Assembly (NCBI GenBank): GCA_027317105.1
Contig: DAHVFH010000125.1
Span: 1 to 8,827, forward strand
Source: Cytophagales bacterium
Lineage (GTDB): Bacteria; Bacteroidota; Bacteroidia; Cytophagales; Cyclobacteriaceae
Direction of reading: 5' to 3'
Length of the DNA: 8,827 bases
This document shows, one piece after another, positions 1-5,379 of the stretch. Below the pieces are notes generated by a model. That model was not told the origin of the DNA. It worked only from the letters and a program-made list of their open reading frames with translations, and made no database searches. Every line of letters begins with the position of its first letter. Within the stretch, counting starts at the first letter, position 1. A program made the position numbers and the translations under genes.

Positions 1-155
1 ACGATAAAACGAGATGCCGGAACCCGCACCTGCGTTCCCGCTACTTGTCCGGCTTGACAATTAGGTTCAGCATAGACACTGTTCGGTTGAGATGCCGGAA
101 CACACACTTGCCCCGCACAGCCTGTCCGGCATGACCAGCAGGATACGAACTAATT

Positions 156-172
156 CATTCCGTTTTGGAATG
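156..172. repeat. Small perfect inverted repeat inside the repeat cluster
   Basis: CATTCC (156-161) and GGAATG (167-172) form a 6-bp stem around a TTTT-containing 5-nt loop. It sits at the left edge of one of the repeat units. It would fold in RNA or extruded DNA, but there is no T-tract to make it a typical terminator. Confidence 0.55.
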
Positions 173-199
173 CGCACCTAGTCCATTCCAGCTCTCCAA

Positions 200-227
200 G
201 TCATTCCGGGCCTTGTGCCGGAATCTC
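200..227 (-). repeat. Compact inverted copy of the intergenic repeat
   Basis: Read on the minus strand this 28-nt copy starts with GAGATTCCGG and ends with CCGGAATGAC, so it has the same head and tail as the longer units with a much shorter centre. ATTCCGG (203-209) and CCGGAAT (218-224) form a perfect 7-bp stem with an 8-nt loop. GAGATTCCGG...CCGGAATGAC is a recurrent style of intergenic repeat in several bacterial groups. That recognition is from memory and was not searched. Confidence 0.65.
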
Positions 228-440
228 AACTGGACGTTTTGTTTAGTCTGGACTTGTGATACGACTGAATGAGATAATGAACTCGCATTCTCACCGACTG
301 CCCGGCATGACAACCGACATGATTTTATCAGTTTTGGAGCTCGCACCTGAATTCTCACCCTTACATCTCCTGCCCGCATGACTGTAAGATTGGTGAACAA
401 TCAAGATGCAAAGTTCTGCATCACTCCTTATATTAGCACA

Positions 441-773
441 GTGAAAACGTTTCATGTTTACATCCTCACTAATACACGGTTTACTGTTTTGTACACAGGC
501 GTGACTAGTGATCTCGAACAAAGAGTGTATGAACACAAAACAAAATTCTATCCAGACAGCTTTACTGCAAAGTATCAGTGCGATAGGCTAATTTACCATG
601 AAGAGTTTTCTGATGTTGAAGAGGCAATCAAACGTGAGAAGCAATTAAAGAAATACAAACGAGAATGGAAGGCTAACCTGATTAATCAAATGAATCCTGA
701 ATGGAAAGACCTAAGTGAGGGATGGTATGATATGAAGAGTATTGAACTGGGTAAAAGCCTTAATCTGAAATGA
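441..773 (+). CDS. Small GIY-YIG domain endonuclease-like protein
   Basis: The predicted 110-aa protein is almost entirely one GIY-YIG nuclease domain, the short stand-alone type (URI/UPF0213-like) common in Bacteroidota. In 110-aa numbering, V6-Y7-I8 and Y18-T19-G20 are the two halves of the name motif, with T replacing the usual I in the second. R28 (in LEQRVYEH) is the likely catalytic arginine and E66 (in KREKQLK) the likely metal-binding glutamate. The C-terminal NPEWKDL motif is typical of the group. An ATG at 378 is in frame, but it lies inside a repeat tail and adds 21 residues unlike the family; GTG at 441 gives the usual MKTFHVYILTN-like start. No Shine-Dalgarno sequence is visible. 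The stop overlaps the next gene by ATGA. The substrate is unknown; family members cut DNA. The flanking repeats suggest a selfish or repeat-associated role, which is inference. Confidence 0.85.
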   Translation: MKTFHVYILTNTRFTVLYTGVTSDLEQRVYEHKTKFYPDSFTAKYQCDRLIYHEEFSDVEEAIKREKQLKKYKREWKANLINQMNPEWKDLSEGWYDMKSIELGKSLNLK

Positions 774-1459
774 ATCCCGAAACCTTCAAATCTTCTCTTG
801 TGCTCTACGAAGACAACCATTTACTAGCCATCAACAAACCGGCAGGTGAATTAGTGCAAGGCGATGAAACCGGTGACGAGCCGCTGGTAGAGCGTTGCAA
901 AAAATACATCAAAGAAAAGTACAACAAACCGGGCGAAGTATTTCTTGGCGTAGTCCATCGACTGGATCGGCCCGTGAGTGGTGTGGTGATCTTTGCCCGC
1001 ACTTCCAAAGCGTTGGAGCGGATGAACGAGCAATTCCGCGAACGCGAAACCAAAAAGACCTATTGGGCGATCGTAAAAAATAAACCAAAGGAGGTAACAG
1101 GAACATTGATTCATTGGTTGTTAAAAAATGAGAAGAATAATAAAGTCACCGCCTTTGCCCGGGAAAATAAAGAGGGGCAACGTTCAGAGCTAAGTTACCG
1201 GACATTAAAGCACCAGTCTGGATTTTATTTATTAGAAGTGAGCCCCATCACGGGGCGTTCGCACCAGATACGGGTGCAGTTAGCTTCCATGGGCTGCCCG
1301 ATTGTGGGCGATCTGAAGTACGGCTATAAAAATCCCAATCCAGATAAAAGCATTTGCCTTCATGCCCGCCAGTTGCAATTCATACATCCAGTGAAAAAAG
1401 AAATAATTTCCATCGAAGCCACACATCCAAAGAATGAATTCTGGAATCTTTTTAGTTAA
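770..1459 (+). CDS. RluA-family RNA pseudouridine synthase
   Basis: This 229-aa protein converts a uridine in structured RNA (rRNA or tRNA) to pseudouridine in the cytoplasm. It begins directly with the catalytic fold (LYEDNHLLAINKPAG, residues 12-26) and has no N-terminal S4 RNA-binding domain, as in the short RluA/TruC-like members. The catalytic aspartate is D66 in HRLDRPVSG; the family consensus is HRLDRxTSG, so proline-valine here is a variant. GRSHQIRVQL (near residue 192) matches the conserved GRTHQIRVHL motif and supports an intact enzyme. The ATG at 770 overlaps the nuclease stop by four bases, which suggests translational coupling. The target uridine cannot be told from sequence alone, so no specific gene symbol is given. 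Confidence 0.92.
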   Translation: MNPETFKSSLVLYEDNHLLAINKPAGELVQGDETGDEPLVERCKKYIKEKYNKPGEVFLGVVHRLDRPVSGVVIFARTSKALERMNEQFRERETKKTYWAIVKNKPKEVTGTLIHWLLKNEKNNKVTAFARENKEGQRSELSYRTLKHQSGFYLLEVSPITGRSHQIRVQLASMGCPIVGDLKYGYKNPNPDKSICLHARQLQFIHPVKKEIISIEATHPKNEFWNLFS

Positions 1460-1471
1460 TTGAACCCCACT

Positions 1472-1771
1472 ATGGGATGGTTACAGAAACTTCAAACACG
1501 GTGGAACGCCAAGAACCTTTGGCAGGTAGTTTCCATATTGATTGTATTTGCCTGTACGGGGCTTACGGTAGTCGCGTTGATGCGTCCCCTACTCCACTAT
1601 TTCTTTGGAGCAGAAATTCCCGGATGGGCAAAGGTAACCTACTACATTTTAATTCTCCCTATTTATAATATTGTGCTACTGATGTACGGCTTTATTTTCG
1701 GGCAATTCAATTTTTTTCTTCAGTTTGAGAAGCGGTTTTTCAGGAGGCTGTCATCCTTGTTTAAAAAGTAG
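1472..1771 (+). CDS. Small two-helix membrane protein, DUF6787-like
   Basis: The predicted product is 99 aa with a basic amphipathic start (MGWLQKLQTRWNAKNLWQ). There are two hydrophobic helices, at about residues 17-38 and 55-76, and a strongly basic tail (KRFFRRLSSLFKK). The layout resembles the DUF6787 family of Bacteroidota, whose function is not established; this assignment is from pattern memory. The frame can be extended to a TTG at 1460, but the ATG at 1472 gives the usual start and sits 12 bp after the pseudouridine synthase stop, consistent with an operon. A strong hairpin follows directly after the stop. I infer an inner-membrane location and cannot assign a role. Confidence 0.75.
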   Translation: MGWLQKLQTRWNAKNLWQVVSILIVFACTGLTVVALMRPLLHYFFGAEIPGWAKVTYYILILPIYNIVLLMYGFIFGQFNFFLQFEKRFFRRLSSLFKK

Positions 1772-1773
1772 TC

Positions 1774-1798
1774 GTGCCACCGCTCAGAGCGGTGGCAC
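1774..1798. terminator. Perfect 11-bp hairpin between convergent genes, probable bidirectional terminator
   Basis: GTGCCACCGCT (1774-1784) and AGCGGTGGCAC (1788-1798) are exact reverse complements around the 3-nt loop CAG. The hairpin lies in the 41-bp gap between two converging stop codons (1771 and 1815). On the plus strand no T-tract follows. On the minus strand a TTTTT run follows about 6 nt after the stem, so the signal is stronger for the phosphatase transcript. Position and stem quality support termination in both directions. Confidence 0.7.
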
Positions 1799-1812
1799 AA
1801 CTTGAATCTAAA

Positions 1813-2319
1813 TTACTTGGAGTCCTTCGGGTAAGTAAAAGAATCCAGTTTTCCACACCCAAAAGAAATGGCTGCCCAGGATTCAATATTCAAAGTGGCC
1901 TCAACAATCCCACAAGTTGGAATATTGTCAATTCCAATTCCTAAAAGAGCGTTGGCAAACTCGGTGATGCCAGGGTTGTGACCGAACAATAAAACCACGT
2001 CTTCCCTATCCCTTTTATGCTCAGGCAAGAGGCCTAATATTTTCAGGATAGCATCGGCACTGGCATGGTAGAGCATCTGCTCCTTGATGATATTCTTATT
2101 TTCAAAGTGCAGTGATTTAGCAAAAATTCGACACGTTGAGAGAGCCCTGTTGGCTGGACTCGTGATCATATGCGAAGGAACAACGTGATGCTTTTTTAGC
2201 TGCTTGGCCATATGGGGTGCATCCTCCTCTCCTCGCAGATTTAGTGGCCGATCAAAGTCATCCATACCAAGATCGGCCCAACTTGATTTGGCATGACGCA
2301 CCAGGTATAGTTTTTTCAT
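1813..2319 (-). CDS. sixA: SixA-type phosphohistidine phosphatase (histidine phosphatase superfamily)
   Basis: This 168-aa protein is the length of SixA, the small branch-1 histidine phosphatase that removes phosphate from phosphohistidine on signalling or phosphotransfer proteins. LVRHAKSSW (residues 6-14) carries R8 and the nucleophile H9. DRPLNLRG (23-30) and the SPANRA segment (R58) match the family, and GHNPG (H114) supplies the second catalytic histidine. No signal peptide is seen, so it should be cytoplasmic. In E. coli SixA acts on phosphorelay or PTS histidines; the partner here is unknown. It starts at an ATG 45 bp from the divergent acyltransferase start and converges on the hairpin at 1774-1798. 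Confidence 0.9.
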   Translation of the reverse strand: MKKLYLVRHAKSSWADLGMDDFDRPLNLRGEEDAPHMAKQLKKHHVVPSHMITSPANRALSTCRIFAKSLHFENKNIIKEQMLYHASADAILKILGLLPEHKRDREDVVLLFGHNPGITEFANALLGIGIDNIPTCGIVEATLNIESWAAISFGCGKLDSFTYPKDSK

Positions 2320-2344
2320 GTTCCCAAGTTACATTTTTGCAATG

Positions 2345-2352
2345 TATCTTTG
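2345..2352 (+). promoter_or_regulatory. Candidate Bacteroidota -7 promoter element for the acyltransferase gene
   Basis: TATCTTTG is an exact match to the Bacteroidota -7 consensus TAnnTTTG and ends 12 bp before the ATG at 2365, so the leader would be very short. No TTTG -33 element is found at the usual 19-20 bp upstream. This is a plausible but unproven site. It also makes a TTG start at 2350 unlikely, since that codon falls inside the element. Confidence 0.45.
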
Positions 2353-2364
2353 AATTTTTCGGCT

Positions 2365-3285
2365 ATGGAAAAACGTCCCTTACGCAAAGAAATAAAATAC
2401 ACAGCACTTTATTACTTTGTCCACTTTCTGATTTTCTCTTCAAATTTGCCTCCGCGCAAAGTATGGCTTCGTTTCTGCGGGTTATTGGGACGGATCGCCC
2501 ATTTCTTTTCTCCAAAGCCGGCCGAGCGAATGGTGCGTCACTTGACGATCGCTTTTGGAAATGAAAAAACACCCGATGAAATCAAGAAGCTGAGTAAAAA
2601 GACTTTTGAAATGCTCGGCAAAAATGCCGGAGATATTATCCGATCCCTTAGCGTAAAATCGTTAGCTGATCTCAACAAATTTTTAGTGACCACTGGAATA
2701 GAGAACTATGAAAAGGCGCACGCCAAAGGCAAAGGTGTAATGTTTTTAACCGCCCATTTAGGTGCTTTCGATTTGCAAATTACGAACATGGCCCTACGGG
2801 GATTGAAGCCCAACATTATTGGCACCGCGCTGGGTGATGAAAAATTGAATGATCTATTATTAAAATATAGAAACGCCTATGGTGCCATTGCCATCGAGCG
2901 AGGAAAAGAAAGTGTGCGGCTATTCAAAGCATTAAAATCGGGGGGATCTATTGCCATACTCATCGATCAGGACACCAAAGTGAAAAGTCGGTTTGTCAAT
3001 TTTTTCGGAAAGCCTTGCGCCACCCCGATAGGAGCTACAATACTTGCTTTAAAGTCCGGCTGTTCTGTTGTGCCGACCTATATTTATCTGGACGAGAATT
3101 ACAAACAACAAATGCACATCCTTCCAGAGATTCCCTTGGTTTATACGGGCGATGATGAACAAGACTTAATCATTAATACACAAAACTTTACCGACTTCAC
3201 CGAAAAGGTGGTGCGCCAACATCCGGAACAATGGGTGTGGATGCACGAACGGTGGAAGACGAAGCCGGGAGAGGAAATTGTTTAA
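2365..3285 (+). CDS. LpxL/HtrB-type lipid A (Kdo-dependent) acyltransferase
   Basis: The 306-aa product belongs to the LABLAT family of inner-membrane enzymes that add a secondary acyl chain to lipid A precursors; E. coli LpxL has the same length. The N-terminus carries a hydrophobic membrane-anchor stretch (about residues 12-26). The catalytic HX4D/E motif is HLGAFD (H131, D136), the aspartate form. DQD (201-203), the FFGKPCATPIG segment (213-223) and the C-terminal QWVWMHERWK (289-298) are further hallmarks. The reading frame extends to a TTG at 2350, but ATG 2365 is the natural start. It is divergent from the phosphatase gene and 18 bp ahead of the M20 peptidase gene, so the two may be co-transcribed. 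Donor chain length and exact acceptor cannot be told. Confidence 0.92.
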   Translation: MEKRPLRKEIKYTALYYFVHFLIFSSNLPPRKVWLRFCGLLGRIAHFFSPKPAERMVRHLTIAFGNEKTPDEIKKLSKKTFEMLGKNAGDIIRSLSVKSLADLNKFLVTTGIENYEKAHAKGKGVMFLTAHLGAFDLQITNMALRGLKPNIIGTALGDEKLNDLLLKYRNAYGAIAIERGKESVRLFKALKSGGSIAILIDQDTKVKSRFVNFFGKPCATPIGATILALKSGCSVVPTYIYLDENYKQQMHILPEIPLVYTGDDEQDLIINTQNFTDFTEKVVRQHPEQWVWMHERWKTKPGEEIV

Positions 3286-3303
3286 TCCATAAGTCAATTT
3301 TTT

Positions 3304-4470
3304 ATGAAAAAATCGATACTTCTTTTCATTGTCATATTGATTCACCCCATTTGTTACGCACAACTTTCTAAGCTGGAGAAAAAAATCAGCTCATTCATTG
3401 ACGTGAATAATCCGGACGCGTTGAAACTACTGGAAGAAGTAGTGAACGTCAACAGCGGCTCAATGAACTTTGACGGTGTTTACAAAGTAGGTCAAATTTT
3501 CAAATCACGGCTCGATGCACTGGGTTTTAAAACACAGTGGATTGACGGCAAACCGTTTGAGCGCGCTGGTCATTTGATCGGCTATCATACTGGAAATGGA
3601 ACCGGCAAAACACTTTTATTAATCGGTCACCTCGATACCGTGTTTGAGCCATCCAGTACATTTCAGAAATACATAATACTTAATGACTCTACTGCCACTG
3701 GCCCGGGTATTTCTGATATGAAAGGTGGAGACGTCATTATTATTTACTCGCTGGAAGCACTAAAACAATCCGGTTTACTCAAGGACATGAACCTCATCGT
3801 AGTGATGACAGGTGACGAAGAATTGAGCGGAAGGCCGTTGGCATTGGCACGCAAGGATTTAATAGAAGCCGCAAAGGTTGCTGACATTTCCATTGGCTTT
3901 GAAGATGGAAAAAGTGATCCTAAAACTGCGGTTAGCTCAAGACGAGGTGCATCAGGATGGGAACTAAAAGTTAAGGGCGTGCCCGCGCATTCTTCTCAAA
4001 TTTTTACAGATAATATCGGGGCGGGTGCCATTTATGAAACATCAAGAATATTAACAGAATTTTACCAGAAACTCTCAACGGAGAAAGATCTTACCTTCAA
4101 TCCGGGAGTAATCCTGGGTGGTAGCGATGTAAATCGGGAAATAAAATTGAATGGTGGTTTTGCTTATGGAAAGACCAACATTGTGGCTAAGGAAACAATC
4201 GTAACAGGAGACATTCGGGCAGTCTCACCTGAACAATTGAAAAGAGCAGAAACAACGATGCAACAGATCGTTGCTAATCATCTGCCACAAACTGAGGCTA
4301 CACTTACGTTTGATGAAGGGTATCCACCACTCGCACCAACCGAAGGAAATTATAAATTACTTGATTACTATAATAAAGTGAGTAAAGACTTAAGTTTGGA
4401 AAAAGTAGTGGCTGTTAACCCTCGCGATGCTGGCGCAGCAGACATTTCTTTTACCGCCAGTTTTGTGTAA
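3304..4470 (+). pseudogene. Secreted M20 metallopeptidase (carboxypeptidase G2-like), C-terminally truncated
   Basis: 388 residues of a di-zinc M20 carboxypeptidase/aminoacylase-type enzyme. Residues 1-19 form a signal peptide (MKKSILLFIVILIHPICYA, then Q), so export to the periplasm is expected. Visible active-site parts are H109 and D111 in GHLDTVF, bridging D138 in SDMKGG, E172/E173 in GDEELSG with E172 the likely general base, and E200-D201. The lid/dimerisation domain includes the PAHSS motif (H229). The protein ends at ADISFTASFV. In the family this is followed by about 35-45 residues including a glycine-rich segment with the last metal-ligand histidine (H385 in carboxypeptidase G2). 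That part is missing here, so activity is probably lost. There is no internal frameshift, so the truncation is recent or an assembly artefact. Confidence 0.82.
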
Positions 4471-5301
4471 ATGCAATGACAATTTATTATCCCACATTGT
4501 CAATAAACTCTCATGTCTCTTGCTGAAATCTTCAAGTTGCGAACTTACATTTACCAATGGGGTTTCCTTTTCTAATTTAACAAATACTGCAGGAGAAAAT
4601 TGATTTCCACTCCAACTTTCGAGCTTTACCTCATTCTTTAGAAAGCTTCCTTTTATCGTTGCAAACGAAATGAAATCTGTAAAGTGTATATCCGTATTCT
4701 CTTTCCAGTCTCTAATAACTCCCGACACAGAAACCCGCAAAGAATCATTGTAAACTAACTCCTTCCCAAGAACCATTTGTGGCGCCAACGAACCGAAATA
4801 AAGATGGGCTTTGCTTTCAGTGATGACTACTTTAAATGGATCATTCAATGCAGTTGAAGAGTTCCCAGCAAGCCACTCGTACTTGAAAATATCAAAGCAG
4901 GAAGAATCAACAAATACAGTGGCTAAATAATCATGAAGAATCCGGCTATCAAATTTTTTGGAGTCATTTGCCCTATCAGGAATGGTAATGGTGGCATCAA
5001 AAGGATAGAGGGCCACTAAATTTTCAATCCCCGATATTTCCTCAACGAGAGCCGCTGGCACTGCGGCAGAAACAGTCGTCAAAGAATGTTTATTTCCGTT
5101 CGCTTCTTGGAAATTACTCACTACACGATAAATGCGTTCCTTATCAGGATGAAAAGTATCAAAGCTGAATTCGTAATGAACGATGAGGTAAATAACGATG
5201 CAGGCCGTAATGCCGAGCGCAAGGCTCAATACATTGATCGCAGTATAAATTTTACTCCGAACAATGTTGCGCCAGGCAATTTTGAAATAGTTTCTTAACA
5301 C
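4390..5301 (-). pseudogene. MacB/FtsX-like ABC transporter permease, N-terminal fragment
   Basis: The product starts MLRNYFKIAWRN, the hallmark of large Bacteroidota MacB-type permeases (about 800 aa), from a GTG at 5301-5299; the overlapping ATG at 5303 is out of frame and stops at once. A first membrane helix spans about residues 20-43, followed by a periplasmic MacB_PCD-like domain to about residue 278 (LSLHL). The FtsX membrane domains, which should follow and repeat, are absent. Residues 279-303 are simply the antisense of the adjoining M20 gene (4390-4467) and are not family-like. The fragment cannot form a working transporter. Complete relatives act with MacB-type ATPases in envelope export or stress functions, and no ATPase partner is seen here. 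It lies 78 bp downstream of the M28 peptidase gene on the same strand. Confidence 0.85.
4463..4476. other. Rearrangement junction truncating two convergent genes
   Basis: Read on the plus strand, M20 peptidase homology is recognisable up to the valine codon at 4465-4467, followed at once by a TAA. Read on the minus strand, the permease is family-like down to LSLHL (4468-4482), after which the frame runs on as the antisense of the peptidase. The two gene remnants therefore meet within a few bases. No insertion sequence, target duplication or long inverted repeat is visible at the joint. A deletion, inversion endpoint or mis-joined contig would all look like this. Confidence 0.75.
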
Positions 5302-5379
5302 ATTAGAAATATAGGATTTTTACCTAGAATTATATAGGCATTTTTGATGCGCGGTAGTTTAGTTATTTCTTTTTCAATC

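Larger units (their letters stand above)
11..384. repeat. Cluster of degenerate palindromic intergenic repeats upstream of a GIY-YIG gene
   Basis: This non-coding stretch of almost 400 bp is built from diverged copies of one element about 45-50 nt long. The head GAGATGCCGGAA occurs at 11-22 and 89-100, with a decayed head at 271. The tail, consensus CTGYCCGGCATGACNA, occurs at 45-60, 122-137, 298-313 and 370-384. In the copy at 89-137 the head and tail contain a perfect inverted repeat, ATGCCGG (92-98) with CCGGCAT (126-132). A second submotif, GTTTTGGA then CGCACCT, occurs at 162-179 and 331-348 with 3 mismatches in 18. A compact copy in the opposite orientation lies at 200-227. I see no convincing gene here; reading frames crossing it lack family features. 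The arrangement resembles dispersed REP-like intergenic repeats. The link to the nuclease is inferred from adjacency only. Confidence 0.75.

Noticed and set aside
11..384. Possible CRISPR array
   Set aside because: The repeated segments are diverged, differ in length, occur in both orientations and are unevenly spaced; no identical direct repeats with constant spacers and no cas gene are present.
385..392. TAAGATTG as a -7 promoter element for the nuclease operon
   Set aside because: It mismatches TAnnTTTG at one core base and has no TTTG element 19-20 bp upstream; too weak to list.
155..536. Minus-strand reading frames across the repeat cluster and nuclease start
   Set aside because: They are about 80 aa, have no recognisable domain, and run antisense through the repeats and the well-supported GIY-YIG gene.
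4390..4467. C-terminal 25-residue extension of the permease as a functional novel tail
   Set aside because: It is the exact antisense of a conserved M20 peptidase segment, so it is a by-product of the junction and not an evolved domain.
5302..5379. Terminator or promoter between the M28 peptidase and the permease fragment
   Set aside because: The only fold is a 4-bp CCTA/TAGG stem, and the best -7 candidate (TATATTTC on the minus strand) has a mismatch and no partner -33 box.
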